A stretch of 64,000 nt of DNA from Caldithrix sp. (GTDB lineage: Bacteria; KSB1; UBA2214; DYKH01). This document shows positions 9,644 to 18,943 of the stretch, piece by piece. The DNA lies in the NCBI GenBank assembly GCA_020722685.1, contig DYKH01000002.1, positions 39,394-103,393 of the forward strand, written 5' to 3'. The notes beneath the pieces are model-generated. The model worked only from the letters and a program-made list of their open reading frames with translations, made no database searches and was not told the DNA's origin. Each line of letters opens with the position of its first letter. Position 1 is the stretch's first letter. The translations under genes and the position numbers were made by a program.

Positions 9644-10177
9644 TTGGATAGATTGAACCCAAATGAATTAGAACTCAAGGAAAAAGTCGTGCACGTCAAT
9701 CGCGTGGCCAAAGTCGTAAAAGGTGGTAGGCGATTCAGCTTCAACGCCATTGTGGTGGTGGGCGATGGCCATGGTCACGTGGGCGTCGGTTTGGGCAAAG
9801 CAAACGAAGTCACCGATTCCATTGCCAAGGCCTCCGAGTCCGCCAAAAAGAATCTCATTACCGTTCCTTTGATGGGTGGAACCATTACCCATGAGATAGA
9901 AGGCAAATACGGCGCCGGGCGCGTATACCTGAAGCCGGCATCTCCGGGAACTGGAGTCATTGCCGGGGGCGCTGTGCGCGCTATCATGGAATCCGTGGGT
10001 GTAAGTGATATTTTGACGAAGAGCCGCGGCTCGGCCAATCCGCATAACGTGGTGAAGGCAACCATGGTGGCGCTGGAAAACTTGATGGACGCATCCTCCG
10101 TGGCCCGTAAACGGGGATTGTCCATTATGCGCGTTTTCAATACACAACCAAAGACTAGTCGAATTCAAGCAGAATAA
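9644..10177 (+). CDS. rpsE: 30S ribosomal protein S5
   Basis: A 177-residue S5, involved in decoding fidelity and mRNA unwinding. The double-stranded RNA-binding-like N domain carries [19 protein letters not shown] and [14 protein letters not shown]. The C domain has [17 protein letters not shown]. It starts at TTG 9644, preceded by AAGGAACCG. The stop codon is directly followed by the rpmD leader. Confidence 0.97.
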   Translation: MDRLNPNELELKEKVVHVNRVAKVVKGGRRFSFNAIVVVGDGHGHVGVGLGKANEVTDSIAKASESAKKNLITVPLMGGTITHEIEGKYGAGRVYLKPASPGTGVIAGGAVRAIMESVGVSDILTKSRGSANPHNVVKATMVALENLMDASSVARKRGLSIMRVFNTQPKTSRIQAE

Positions 10178-10204
10178 GTGGTATTCTCTCAGGATATTGG
10201 TACA

Positions 10205-10399
10205 ATGACGGCCCAAAAGACAAAGCAACTGAAAATTACTCTGGTGCGCAGCACTGTCGGTCATCTGGCGAATCAGAAAGCGACCGCCAAAGCCTTGGGT
10301 TTGCGCCGGCCCAATCACAGCGTCGTTCATGCGGATACACCTGTCATTCGCGGCATGATCAATCGTATCTTTCACTTGGTCAAGGTGGAAGAGTTATAG
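10205..10399 (+). CDS. rpmD: 50S ribosomal protein L30
   Basis: A 64-residue L30. The ATG at 10205 was chosen because it yields MTAQKTKQLKITLVRSTVG, a normal L30 start; the frame opens earlier at a GTG at 10178, but those residues are not L30-like. ALGLRRPNHSVVHADTPVIR is the conserved core. It sits between rpsE and rplO. Confidence 0.94.
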   Translation: MTAQKTKQLKITLVRSTVGHLANQKATAKALGLRRPNHSVVHADTPVIRGMINRIFHLVKVEEL

Positions 10400-10457
10400 G
10401 TGTCGGCGTTGGGCGCAGATTGTCGATTTCAACGAAAAGGATTACGCTGAGGCAAGG

Positions 10458-10892
10458 ATGAATCTATCAGATCTAAAGTATGCAGAGGGTTCGCGCAGGA
10501 ATCGCAAACGAGTGGGCCGTGGCGGTGTTCATGGAAAGACCTCCGGAAAAGGCGAAAAAGGACAACTTTCTCGTTCCGGTGCCAAGCATAACCGATGGTT
10601 TGAGGGGGGACAGATGCCGCTGCAGCGTCGTTTGCCAAAACGCGGTTTTACCAATTTTGCCAGGAACGAGTATCAGATCGTCAATGTCGGCGACCTCAAT
10701 CGACTTGAAGAAAACGCCGAAGTAACGCCGAATTCTCTCTATGATGAGGGCTTGATCAGCAAAAAAAGCCGCCCGGTGAAAGTTTTAGGCGAGGGAGAAT
10801 TGGTAAAGAAATTATCCATAACGGCCAACGCGTTCAGCAAATCCGCCATTGCAAAAATTGAAGCTGCCGGAGGGAGGGCCACCGTCCTATGA
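10458..10892 (+). CDS. rplO: 50S ribosomal protein L15
   Basis: A 144-residue L15, a late-assembly 50S protein. The glycine- and arginine-rich N-terminal tail (RVGRGGVHGKTSGKGEKGQ) and the segment EGGQMPLQRRLPKRGFTN are typical. Its stop overlaps the secY start by four bases (ATGA). Confidence 0.96.
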   Translation: MNLSDLKYAEGSRRNRKRVGRGGVHGKTSGKGEKGQLSRSGAKHNRWFEGGQMPLQRRLPKRGFTNFARNEYQIVNVGDLNRLEENAEVTPNSLYDEGLISKKSRPVKVLGEGELVKKLSITANAFSKSAIAKIEAAGGRATVL

Positions 10893-12220
10893 TGGAGCGC
10901 TTTCAAGCTGTATTCAAAATACCCGAGCTGAAACGGAAAATCCTGTTCACGGCAATGATTTTAATCGCCTACCGAATAGGTGGGCACGTCCCCATTCCTG
11001 GCGTCAATGCCCAGGCACTGCTCGAGTTTTTTCAGCAACAGCAGCGCGGACTGCTGGGCCTGTACGATCTTTTTGCCGGAGGTGCATTCAGCCGCGCCAC
11101 CGTGTTTGCCTTGGGCATTATGCCCTACATCTCTTCTTCGATTATCATCCAGTTGCTGGGCGCGGTCGTTCCCTACTTCCAAAAGCTGCAAAAGGAAGGC
11201 GAACAGGGACGAAAGAAAATAACCCAACTGACACGCTACGGCACGGTGCTGCTCGCAGCCGGTCAAGGTTATGGCGCCAGCGTTTTTTTGGAGCGGATTG
11301 GTATGACCACTTCCGGTCAATTGGTCGTGCCCTATCCGGGATTCGGTTTTCGTCTTCTAACCATGATTACTTTGGCCTGCGGCACTGTTTTGATCATGTG
11401 GTTGGGTGAATTGATCACCGAGCGAGGTATCGGCAACGGTATTTCGCTGATCATATTCATCGGCATCATTGCTCGATTTCCGAACTCGATTTTTGATGAA
11501 ATCCAACAGGTCATCAGCGGCAACCGAACGTTAATCATCGAACTGTTCTTGTGGGCATTATTTGTCGGCACGGTCGCAGGAACAATTCTTCTGACGCAGG
11601 GGACGCGAAAAATACCTGTGCAATATGCCAAGCGGGTGATCGGACGGAAAGTCTATGGCGGCCAAAGCACGCACATTCCCCTGCGGGTCAACACTGCCGG
11701 CGTTATGCCGATCATCTTTGCCCAATCGATTTTGTTCGTCCCGCAGACCGTCGTCCAGTTCTTTCCCAACAGCGATTTTATGCAGTCGGTCAATTTGATG
11801 TTCGATTATCAGTCTTGGACCTATTGGATTATCTACGGATTGATGATCGTCTTTTTCACCTATTTTTACACGGCCATCGCTTTCAATCCCGTTGACGTGG
11901 CCGACAATATGAAAAAGCATGGAGGTTTCATCCCTGGCGTGCGTCCGGGCAAAAAGACCTCGGAGTTCATTGATAACATCCTGACGCGAATTACGCTGCC
12001 GGGCTCGATCTTTTTGGCCATTATCGCCATCTTTCCGTCGTTCGTAACAAAGTTCACCAACGTGTCCTACAGCTTTGCCAGCTTTTATGGCGGCACCTCC
12101 TTGCTCATCGTCGTGGGAGTTGCCTTGGATACGCTGCAGCAAGTCGAGTCGCACCTTCTCATGCGCCATTATGACGGATTCTTGAAGAGCGGCAAGATTC
12201 GTGGACGACGAAGATTTTAG
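10889..12220 (+). CDS. secY: Preprotein translocase subunit SecY
   Basis: A 443-residue protein of the inner membrane, the channel of the Sec translocon with SecE and SecG. About ten hydrophobic segments are visible. The N-terminal FKIPELKRKILFTAMIL, the plug region VPIPGVNA, the TM2 segment LGIMPYISSSIIIQLL and the C-terminal FLKSGKIRGRRRF are family signatures. ATG at 10889 or 10892 overlaps rplO. The gene sits in the spc operon before adk, as in many bacteria. Confidence 0.98.
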   Translation: MMERFQAVFKIPELKRKILFTAMILIAYRIGGHVPIPGVNAQALLEFFQQQQRGLLGLYDLFAGGAFSRATVFALGIMPYISSSIIIQLLGAVVPYFQKLQKEGEQGRKKITQLTRYGTVLLAAGQGYGASVFLERIGMTTSGQLVVPYPGFGFRLLTMITLACGTVLIMWLGELITERGIGNGISLIIFIGIIARFPNSIFDEIQQVISGNRTLIIELFLWALFVGTVAGTILLTQGTRKIPVQYAKRVIGRKVYGGQSTHIPLRVNTAGVMPIIFAQSILFVPQTVVQFFPNSDFMQSVNLMFDYQSWTYWIIYGLMIVFFTYFYTAIAFNPVDVADNMKKHGGFIPGVRPGKKTSEFIDNILTRITLPGSIFLAIIAIFPSFVTKFTNVSYSFASFYGGTSLLIVVGVALDTLQQVESHLLMRHYDGFLKSGKIRGRRRF

Positions 12221-12250
12221 CTTGTAAGGGATGAGGAGCGGAGCGGGAGC

Positions 12251-12907
12251 GTGAGTCTGCGGGTCATTTTTTTGGGCCCCCCTGGCGCGGGCAAAGGAAC
12301 ACAAGCCGCCTATTTGGCGGAGAAATATTCCATTCCCCAGATATCGACGGGCGACATTCTGCGCAAAGCCGCGCAAGAAGGAACCGAGCTGGGGCGGAAG
12401 GCAAAGGCCATTATGGACGCCGGTGGCCTGGTATCGGATGAAATCATCGTCGCTCTGGTGAAGGAACGACTCGCACAAAACGATTGTCTTGAAGGGTACA
12501 TTCTCGACGGTTTCCCGCGCACTCTGCGGCAAGCAGAAAGCTTGGATTCAATGTTGGGGAAAGATAATGCTGTCCAGGCGGTCGTCTACTTTGATCTCGA
12601 AGAAGAGGACGTCGTGCAGCGGTTGACCAGCCGCCGGACCTGCAATCGGTGCGGTAAGAATTTCAACGTCATCAGCGATCCTCCGCCCGCAAGCGGTCGG
12701 TGCGACCTTTGCGGCGGCGAGATCATCCAGAGAGATGACGACAGTGAGGCGACGGTCAGAAACCGGCTCAAAGTGTATCATGAAAAAACCGCGCCACTCA
12801 AAGGCTACTACGCACAGCAAGGCAAGCTACAGGTCATTGACGCCTCGCTGCCGGTTGATCAAGTCCGCGCAACTATCTCCGGTTTATTGGCGCGATTAAG
12901 AGAATAG
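12251..12907 (+). CDS. adk: Adenylate kinase
   Basis: A 218-residue cytoplasmic enzyme catalysing ATP + AMP = 2 ADP. The P-loop GPPGAGKGT is at residues 8-16, and the AMP-binding DGFPRTLRQAE is present. The long LID carries a four-cysteine zinc site: C131 and C134 in CNRCGK, C151 and C154 in CDLCGG. This long zinc-LID form is typical of many non-proteobacterial lineages. The start is GTG, with GGAGCGGAGCGGGA upstream. It sits between secY and map. Confidence 0.97.
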   Translation: MSLRVIFLGPPGAGKGTQAAYLAEKYSIPQISTGDILRKAAQEGTELGRKAKAIMDAGGLVSDEIIVALVKERLAQNDCLEGYILDGFPRTLRQAESLDSMLGKDNAVQAVVYFDLEEEDVVQRLTSRRTCNRCGKNFNVISDPPPASGRCDLCGGEIIQRDDDSEATVRNRLKVYHEKTAPLKGYYAQQGKLQVIDASLPVDQVRATISGLLARLRE

Positions 12908-12913
12908 GGTTCT

Positions 12914-13663
12914 ATGGTTAGTATCAAGAGTTCGAGAGAAATTGAGCTGATGAGGAAAAGCTGCCGGATTGTGGTGGAAGCCCTCAAATTGGCAGAATCT
13001 CGAATTCGCCCCGGCTTGAAGGCTATTGATTTGGATTTAGAGATTGCGGATTTCATCTATTCCAAAGGCGCTCGGCCTGCTTTCAAAGGGTACCGCAACT
13101 ACCCGGCGAATATTTGTGTGTCTATCGAAAATCAGGTTGTTCACGGTATACCAGGACAGCGCACGCTCAAAGAAGGCGAAATCGTAAGCGTCGATATTGG
13201 CGTAGAATTGAACGGCTATTATGGCGATGCTGCGCTGACATTTCCGGTGGGGCAGATTTCCGAAGAAAAGAAGCGGCTGCTGCGCGTGACAAAGGAATCG
13301 CTTATAAAGGGAATTGCAGCGGCGAGAGCTGGGAATCGGTTGTTTGACATTAGCTATGCAGTGCAATCGCATGTAGAAGCGGCGGGATTTTCCGTAGTAC
13401 GCGATTTAGTCGGACACGGGATCGGCAGAGAGTTGCAAGAGGCCCCGCAGATTCCCAACTACGGACAGCCCAAGCGGGGTTTACGACTCAAGCCCGGTAT
13501 GGTGTTTGCCATCGAGCCGATGGTCAATATGGGTAGCTACGAAGTCAAGACTGAATCCGACGATTGGACTGTGGTAACTGCGGACGGATTGCCCTCGGCT
13601 CATTTTGAGCACAACATCGTCATTACCAACGGTTCTCCCGAAATTTTGACCGAAGGACTCTAA
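12914..13663 (+). CDS. map: Methionine aminopeptidase, type I
   Basis: A 249-residue enzyme that removes the initiator Met from nascent proteins. The pita-bread fold signatures are present: VNxxVVHGIPG-like INxQ region ([10 protein letters not shown]), the metal ligands in [16 protein letters not shown], the histidine in [18 protein letters not shown], and the glutamates in FAIEPMVN and HFEHNIVIT. It begins 7 bases after adk. Confidence 0.97.
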   Translation: MVSIKSSREIELMRKSCRIVVEALKLAESRIRPGLKAIDLDLEIADFIYSKGARPAFKGYRNYPANICVSIENQVVHGIPGQRTLKEGEIVSVDIGVELNGYYGDAALTFPVGQISEEKKRLLRVTKESLIKGIAAARAGNRLFDISYAVQSHVEAAGFSVVRDLVGHGIGRELQEAPQIPNYGQPKRGLRLKPGMVFAIEPMVNMGSYEVKTESDDWTVVTADGLPSAHFEHNIVITNGSPEILTEGL

Positions 13664-13677
13664 TAAACAAGAAGCGC

Positions 13678-13896
13678 ATGGCAAAAGAAGTTTCCATAAA
13701 AATCGATGGTACGATCCTAGAGACGCTTCCCAACGCAACTTTCAGAGTGGAGTTGGAAAACGGCCATAAGATTTTGGCGCACATCTCCGGCAAGATGCGC
13801 ATGCACTTTATCAAGATACTGCCCGGTGACAAGGTCACGGTCGAGCTGTCGCCCTACGACTTGAGTCGCGGCAGAATCACTTACCGCTACAAGTGA
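13678..13896 (+). CDS. infA: Translation initiation factor IF-1
   Basis: A 72-residue single S1-like OB-fold protein that blocks the A site during initiation. [19 protein letters not shown], the centre [20 protein letters not shown] and the ending [10 protein letters not shown] are highly conserved. It is located between map and rpmJ. Confidence 0.97.
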   Translation: MAKEVSIKIDGTILETLPNATFRVELENGHKILAHISGKMRMHFIKILPGDKVTVELSPYDLSRGRITYRYK

Positions 13897-13956
13897 GATT
13901 TTAGGTACTAAAGAATAAGATCGTGTGACCGCTGAAGCGGATTTCAGGAGCAAGTT

Positions 13957-14073
13957 ATGAAGGTGAGATCTTCTGTTAAAAAGATTTGCGAGCACTGCAA
14001 AATCATCAAACGCAAAGGCACCATTCGTGTGATCTGCAAGAGAAATCCACGCCATAAGCAGCGTCAGGGTTGA
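13957..14073 (+). CDS. rpmJ: 50S ribosomal protein L36
   Basis: A 38-codon gene found by reading the infA-rpsM gap. The protein starts [16 protein letters not shown] and ends [11 protein letters not shown]. The zinc ligands of the C+ form are all present (C11, C14, C27 and H32). CAGGAG lies 8 bases before ATG. The position between infA and rpsM is canonical. Confidence 0.97.
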   Translation: MKVRSSVKKICEHCKIIKRKGTIRVICKRNPRHKQRQG

Positions 14074-14109
14074 GCAGAGAAGCTGTACTAAAGAACAAAG
14101 GAGAATATT

Positions 14110-14487
14110 TTGGCTCGTATTTCCGGTATAGACTTACCACGCGACAAGCGCATCGAGGTCGCGTTAACCTATATTACAGGTGTTGGTCACCCTTCGGCGC
14201 AAAAGATTTTGCAGACCACCGGCATCGATCCGAATACGCGGGTGCGTGACATGACCCCTGACGAGGTTGCCAAGATTCGTGATGTCATCGCTAACGAATA
14301 CAAGGTCGAAGGTGCGCTGCGCAGCGAGGTGCAAATGAACATCAAGCGATTGATGGACATTGGCTGCTATCGTGGCCTGCGCCATCGGCGTAATTTGCCC
14401 GCTCGCGGACAACGCACGCATACGAATGCCAAGACGCGTCGCGGTAATCGCCGCCCGGCTATGGTGAAGAAGAAAAAAACGGCCTGA
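14110..14487 (+). CDS. rpsM: 30S ribosomal protein S13
   Basis: A 125-residue S13 in the 30S head, contacting tRNA and forming intersubunit bridges. [20 protein letters not shown], the helix-hairpin-helix [11 protein letters not shown] and the basic [20 protein letters not shown] are typical. The start is TTG at 14110, preceded by AAGGAG. A 121-base gap follows before rpsK. It is longer than others in the operon, and I see no clear RNA element in it. Confidence 0.97.
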   Translation: MARISGIDLPRDKRIEVALTYITGVGHPSAQKILQTTGIDPNTRVRDMTPDEVAKIRDVIANEYKVEGALRSEVQMNIKRLMDIGCYRGLRHRRNLPARGQRTHTNAKTRRGNRRPAMVKKKKTA

Positions 14488-14608
14488 TTTTGACTGGATG
14501 GTCGTGCTGTGTTGGGGGCAAATTGAGAAGATCGGCTTCTAAATTCCCACTCGGAGGAAGATTTCTCCAGCTCTATTACTGAGAAAATAGTTTTTGTTAA
14601 AGAGGTGA

Positions 14609-15001
14609 ATGTTGGCTAATCCAAAAAGAAAGACCGGCAAAAAGAAAGAAAAAGTCGAGGCAAACGGCGTCGCACACATCAAGGTCACCTTCAATAATTC
14701 GAATGTGACTTTGACGGACATGTACGGCAATGTCATTTCCTGGGCTACGGCCGGGCGGGTTGGTTTCAAAGGGTCGCGCAAAAGCACTCCCTTTGCTGCC
14801 CAGTTGGCGGCCGAAGCTGCCGCCAAGGAAGCAATGGAGCTGGGCCTGAGAAAGGTGGAGGTTTTGGTCAAAGGACCGGGTGCCGGGCGCGAGGCTGCCG
14901 TTCGTTCGTTACAAGCGGCCGGATTGGAAATCAGCACCATCAAAGATACTACCCCCATTCCGCACAACGGTTGCCGTCCGCCGAAACGACGCCGAGTATA
15001 G
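14609..15001 (+). CDS. rpsK: 30S ribosomal protein S11
   Basis: A 130-residue S11 on the 30S platform. [37 protein letters not shown] and [20 protein letters not shown] are conserved, ending in [12 protein letters not shown] at 14609 or TTG at 14612 may be used; AGAGGTG lies just upstream. Confidence 0.97.
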   Translation: MLANPKRKTGKKKEKVEANGVAHIKVTFNNSNVTLTDMYGNVISWATAGRVGFKGSRKSTPFAAQLAAEAAAKEAMELGLRKVEVLVKGPGAGREAAVRSLQAAGLEISTIKDTTPIPHNGCRPPKRRRV

Positions 15002-15112
15002 CTTTTTATGGTATAGATTTGAATGCCCCCGCAAGGTTCATTGTGCCTTGTGGAGTCAAGATCGCAGAAAATTGGCGGCGATCAGTGCCGTCTTTTTAGG
15101 AGGTTTTTTTAT

Positions 15113-15739
15113 ATGGCAAGAAATGCTGGTGCAGTTTGCCGACAATGTCGCAGGGAAGGCACAAAGCTTTTCCTCAAAGGCACCAAATGCACGACTAAGT
15201 GCGTGTTTGAGAAAAAGGGATATGCGCCGGGTCAGCATGGCCGAACCAGGCGATTCAAGCAATCGGAATACGCTGTTCAGTTGCGTGAGAAGCAAAAGGT
15301 AAAGCGCACCTACGGGTTGCTGGAGGCTCAGTTTCATAACTATTTTGCAAAAGCCGAACGCAAAAAGGGAATCACCGGCGAGGTATTGCTCAAGATGTTA
15401 GAGTGCCGGTTGGACAATATCGTTTATCGTTTGGGCATGGCCTCCTCGCGGGCAACGGCTCGTCAGTTGGTGCGGCATCGCCATTTCCTCGTCAACGGCA
15501 AATTGGTGGACATTCCATCCTACGAGGTAAAGGCAGGGGATGAAGTTCAGGTGCGGGAAAAGAGCCGCCAGCTCGAAACCATTCACAGCGCCATGAAGCG
15601 AGTCCGTGAGGGAAAGATGCTGCCTTGGCTGACGCTTGACAAAGCGGCGATGAAGGGCGTCTTGTTGGAAGTCCCCTCGCGCGAGAACATTCCGGTCAAT
15701 GTCAATGAAAAATTAGTTGTCGAGTTGTACTCCAAATAG
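15113..15739 (+). CDS. rpsD: 30S ribosomal protein S4
   Basis: A 208-residue S4, a primary 16S rRNA binder and, in many bacteria, translational repressor of the alpha operon. The ATG at 15113 is preceded by AGGAGG and a T-tract and gives MARNAGAVCRQCRREG. The same frame opens 30 codons earlier but without an S4-like sequence. The N-terminal zinc knuckle has four Cys (CRQC, then CTTKC). The S4 RNA-binding domain is visible at CRLDNIVYRLGMASSRATAR. Confidence 0.96.
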   Translation: MARNAGAVCRQCRREGTKLFLKGTKCTTKCVFEKKGYAPGQHGRTRRFKQSEYAVQLREKQKVKRTYGLLEAQFHNYFAKAERKKGITGEVLLKMLECRLDNIVYRLGMASSRATARQLVRHRHFLVNGKLVDIPSYEVKAGDEVQVREKSRQLETIHSAMKRVREGKMLPWLTLDKAAMKGVLLEVPSRENIPVNVNEKLVVELYSK

Positions 15740-15788
15740 GTGGAGCAACCTAACCATCCTATCAGATTTTAGCAGGAAATCCAATCGT

Positions 15789-16787
15789 ATGGAGCAACCC
15801 ATGGGCTTACCAAGTTTTCAGATGCCGGAGAGCATCGAACTGGATGAGTCAAGCTACAGCAATACCTACGGAAAATTCATCGTGCAGCCATTGGAGCGTG
15901 GATTTGGCACCACCATCGGCACGGCATTTCGACGGGTTCTCTTGTCGTCCATCCCGGGTGCTGCCATTACCATGTTCCGCGTGGATGGTATTCTGCATGA
16001 GTTCAGCACCATCAAAGGAGTGCGGGAAGACATCTCCGAAATTGTCCTGAACCTGAAGCAAGTACGCTTCAAGCTTTTGGACAAGCGCCCTGATAAGGTG
16101 ACGGTCGATCTGAAAGGTCCTTGGGATTTCAAGGCTGGGGATATTCAAGCTGCCACTCCCGAGTTGGAGGTGCTGAATCCCGACTTGCACATCGCCACCT
16201 TGAACGAAGATGCGGCGTTCAAAATCGAATTGCGAATCGGTCGCGGTCGAGGGTACGTGCCGGCTGAAGAAAACCGGCTGCCGGATATGCCTCTGGGTAC
16301 GGTGGCCATCGATGCCATATTCACGCCGGTCACCAAAGTCATGTACAACGTCGAAAACACCCGCGTGGGCCAAAGAACCGACTATGAGCGGCTGATCTTA
16401 GAAATTACCACCGATGGGAGCATCACTCCTGATGACGCCCTCAGCTATGCCGGCAAGATTCTGCGCGACCATATTCAATTGTTCATCAACGTCGACGTTG
16501 AGACCGAAGAAGAGGAGCCGGTGGAAGTGGATGAGGAAGCCATTCGTATTCGCAAGCTACTCAAGATGAGCGTGGACGAGCTTGAGCTATCGGTCCGTTC
16601 GCACAATTGCCTGACGGCGGCGAATATCAAGACCATTGGCGATTTGGTTCGGCGCGATGAACAAGAGATGCTCAAGTTCCGTAACTTTGGTCGCAAGTCG
16701 CTAACAGAGCTGAACAAGATTCTGGAAGAAAAAGGTCTCCATTTTGGCATGGATGTGGAGAAATATTTGCGCAAAGCCGAAGATTAG
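15789..16787 (+). CDS. rpoA: RNA polymerase alpha subunit
   Basis: A 332-residue subunit whose N-terminal domain (about 1-235) dimerises and scaffolds beta and beta-prime. The C-terminal domain (about 255-325) binds UP elements and activators. Visible signatures are PLERGFGTTIGTAFRRVLLSS and, in the C domain, LELSVRSHNCLTAANIKTIGDL with FRNFGRKSLTELNKIL. An acidic linker (ETEEEEPVEVDEE) joins them. The start at 15789 avoids overlap with rpsD; ATG 15801 is also possible. Confidence 0.97.
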   Translation: MEQPMGLPSFQMPESIELDESSYSNTYGKFIVQPLERGFGTTIGTAFRRVLLSSIPGAAITMFRVDGILHEFSTIKGVREDISEIVLNLKQVRFKLLDKRPDKVTVDLKGPWDFKAGDIQAATPELEVLNPDLHIATLNEDAAFKIELRIGRGRGYVPAEENRLPDMPLGTVAIDAIFTPVTKVMYNVENTRVGQRTDYERLILEITTDGSITPDDALSYAGKILRDHIQLFINVDVETEEEEPVEVDEEAIRIRKLLKMSVDELELSVRSHNCLTAANIKTIGDLVRRDEQEMLKFRNFGRKSLTELNKILEEKGLHFGMDVEKYLRKAED

Positions 16788-16845
16788 GAAATGGGCAGGC
16801 ATCCCCCGCGAGGGCGGTGCCGGATATGAATGAAGGGTTTGATGA

Positions 16846-17325
16846 ATGAGACATTTAAAAGCAGGTAGAAAATTAGGTAGAACCAGCAGCCACCGCAAGG
16901 CCACTTTGGCCAATCTGGCTGCGGCTCTCTTTGCCCATAAAAGCATCATGACGACCACGCCGAAAGCAAAAGAGGCGCGCTCCACCGTCGAACGGCTGAT
17001 CACTTTTGCCAAGCGCGGCGACCTCGCTGCCCGGCGCCAGGTGTTGCGAACAATCCCCAATAAGGAACTTGTGCGCGAGCTGTTTGAGGAAATCGCTCCC
17101 AAATACGCCGATCGCAACGGCGGCTATACCCGGGTTGTCAAAATTGGACACCGCAGCGGGGACAATGCAGCTATGGCGATTTTCGAATTAGTCGGCTATG
17201 AAGGCGTTCAGGCTGCGAAAATAGAAAAGAAGCGTCAGCAACGAGAAGCCAAATCGCGGCAAGCTGAAAAAGAGAAGGCAGAAAAGGCCGCACCGGAAAG
17301 CCAGGCTCCTGAAGAAGAAAAGTAG
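16846..17325 (+). CDS. rplQ: 50S ribosomal protein L17
   Basis: L17 sits at the bottom of the large subunit near the tunnel exit. The core [20 protein letters not shown] and [20 protein letters not shown] are typical, with [16 protein letters not shown] completing the domain by about residue 122. The last ~38 residues are a Lys/Glu/Gln/Ala-rich tail predicted to be helical or disordered, longer than in E. coli. This is the last gene of the superoperon. Confidence 0.96.
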   Translation: MRHLKAGRKLGRTSSHRKATLANLAAALFAHKSIMTTTPKAKEARSTVERLITFAKRGDLAARRQVLRTIPNKELVRELFEEIAPKYADRNGGYTRVVKIGHRSGDNAAMAIFELVGYEGVQAAKIEKKRQQREAKSRQAEKEKAEKAAPESQAPEEEK

Positions 17326-17350
17326 GAAAATTTTTCGGCGATGATTTGCA

Positions 17351-17376
17351 GGGCAATCCAATGGATTGCCCTTTTT
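17351..17376 (+). terminator. Rho-independent terminator after rplQ
   Basis: A perfect 9-bp stem, GGGCAATCC with GGATTGCCC, is closed by a three-base AAT loop and followed by TTTTT. It begins 25 bases after the rplQ stop and ends the str/S10/spc/alpha transcript. Confidence 0.9.
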
Positions 17377-17673
17377 CATGAAAGTCACTTTTCTAAAGCT
17401 AAATTTGGTTTGGCATTCTGGGCAAATATTGATAAATTGGCCTGCCGCAAGGAACACGCCTCCCATGGTTGCGGCGGTGGAAAGTAAATCACACGGCTGA
17501 TTTTGGCCAAATGACCATGTTGCTCGCTTGTCGCCAAAAAGTCGGGAACTAATAGAAACACCTGCGCGTGCAAATGCGAGATAGTTTCCGCCGTGGACGG
17601 TCTTTCTGCTGCAACCGCATAGGCTATGCGGCACAATCTCATGAATAAGTCGATTAAGCTTTCTCCGAGAAGG
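17377..17673. other. Intergenic region between rplQ terminator and DNRLRE protein
   Basis: About 300 bases without a supported gene. A minus-strand frame crosses it but has no recognisable domain and runs through the terminator. No repeat or convincing promoter hexamers could be placed. Confidence 0.5.
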
Positions 17674-18879
17674 ATGATGAATAAAAAGATACCGGTAGTT
17701 TTCATTCTGGTTATACTTTCAACTCTGTATTGCACCCACAACAAGCCTCTTCCCAGCGGATACGAAACTTTGCAACGAGCCAACAAGGGTGAAGTGTTGG
17801 TCACGGAAGTCAAGGCGAATCGCAGCGCTTCGTATTGGTCCACGCCCGCGGCCGGCAGCAGAGGAACCTTGTTATTGGGGGTCAATCAAGACGTTCAATC
17901 CTCTTTCTTGCTCAGATTCACAGCTTGGTCGGCTATAGACACGGCGGACGTTCGTTCCGCGATTCTGACGCTGCGCCAGAAATTTCACTATGGCAACGGT
18001 GATTCCTTTGCCGTCAGAGTGTACCCGGTGAACGTAGAATGGGATGAGACAACCGTCAAGTGGGGCGACGTCAAGGATGGCTACGACGGTTCTAATTTGC
18101 TGAGCGAATTCAAGGTACCGCCATCGGATTCTGCTGTCCTTAGCTTCAGCTTGCCGCCCGCCCTAATCAATGGCTGGATAACTCAAGGCTCCAATAACGG
18201 AATCCTGTTTGTGAGTGAGCAAGCCCAGTTCATGGCTGAGTTTTACTCGTCGGAGAGCTCCAGTGGTTGGGCCAGCATGAGCGTCGTCCATCGCCCCAAA
18301 GCCGGGGGTTTGGACACGACGACCGTAGAAGTCGTGTACGACGCCAGCCTGCTACAGTACAACTCCGAAACGCTGGAGAACACTCTCCAGCAAGGCGCCA
18401 ATCGCTTGCGGGTTGGCAACCTGACCGGTTACCGGTCCTTGCTTAGTTTCGATCTTGCCCAAATTCCCATTGCGTCCACTATCCATCAAGCACACCTGAT
18501 TCTTCATGTCGATAAAACGGCAAGTTATACTCCAAGCTATGGCGTCAACCTCGCGGCTGCGCTGGTAGTGGCAGATTCCACTTGGGTTCCCGGCACGACA
18601 AAGCTGGATAGTATCAACGCAAGCCCATCCGGCATTGCGGTGAGCGATGAGGAAACGTTCGAGTTCACCTCGGCGGAAGCCAATCAACTGTTGACAGCCC
18701 GGGTGCAAAGCTGGGTGTTGAAGAAACAGCCAAATTACGGGCTGATGATCTATTCTGCCGAAATGGGCGCTAATGCCGCGGAAATGAGTTTTTACTCCGG
18801 CATAGAAGACACGACGCTTGCACCCCGCTTGCGTGTCACCTATTCGCTCCCATCCATGGCGCGCTTTCAAACGCCCTGA
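17674..18879 (+). CDS. DNRLRE-type surface protein, putative
   Basis: About 401 residues. The N-terminus has a hydrophobic segment ending ILSTLYC, which may be a signal peptide or an imperfect lipobox (Tyr before Cys is unusual). The rest resembles two beta-sandwich modules of the DNRLRE/disaggregatase-repeat kind: an N-terminal part with AILTLRQKF and VEWDETTVKWGDV, and a C-terminal part with SLLSFDLAQIPIASTIHQA. Such modules occur in secreted adhesive or carbohydrate-binding proteins. ATG 17674, 17677 and upstream ATGs are all possible because no start has a good ribosome-binding site. It may be co-expressed with the outer-membrane protein 64 bases downstream. Confidence 0.6.
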   Translation: MMNKKIPVVFILVILSTLYCTHNKPLPSGYETLQRANKGEVLVTEVKANRSASYWSTPAAGSRGTLLLGVNQDVQSSFLLRFTAWSAIDTADVRSAILTLRQKFHYGNGDSFAVRVYPVNVEWDETTVKWGDVKDGYDGSNLLSEFKVPPSDSAVLSFSLPPALINGWITQGSNNGILFVSEQAQFMAEFYSSESSSGWASMSVVHRPKAGGLDTTTVEVVYDASLLQYNSETLENTLQQGANRLRVGNLTGYRSLLSFDLAQIPIASTIHQAHLILHVDKTASYTPSYGVNLAAALVVADSTWVPGTTKLDSINASPSGIAVSDEETFEFTSAEANQLLTARVQSWVLKKQPNYGLMIYSAEMGANAAEMSFYSGIEDTTLAPRLRVTYSLPSMARFQTP

Positions 18880-18943
18880 TTATCGCCGCGGCATGAATGC
18901 AGGCAAGTGAGAGCTTCGGTTCAATTCTAATGTGAGAAACAGT

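Noticed and set aside
14488..14608. Possible ribosomal-protein leader RNA between rpsM and rpsK
   Set aside because: Only short, weak complementarity (GGAG with CTCC) was found, so no structured element could be supported.
17188..17634. A 148-codon minus-strand frame across the rplQ end
   Set aside because: It runs through a perfect terminator and antisense to rplQ. A CPEC motif in it is not enough to call a gene.
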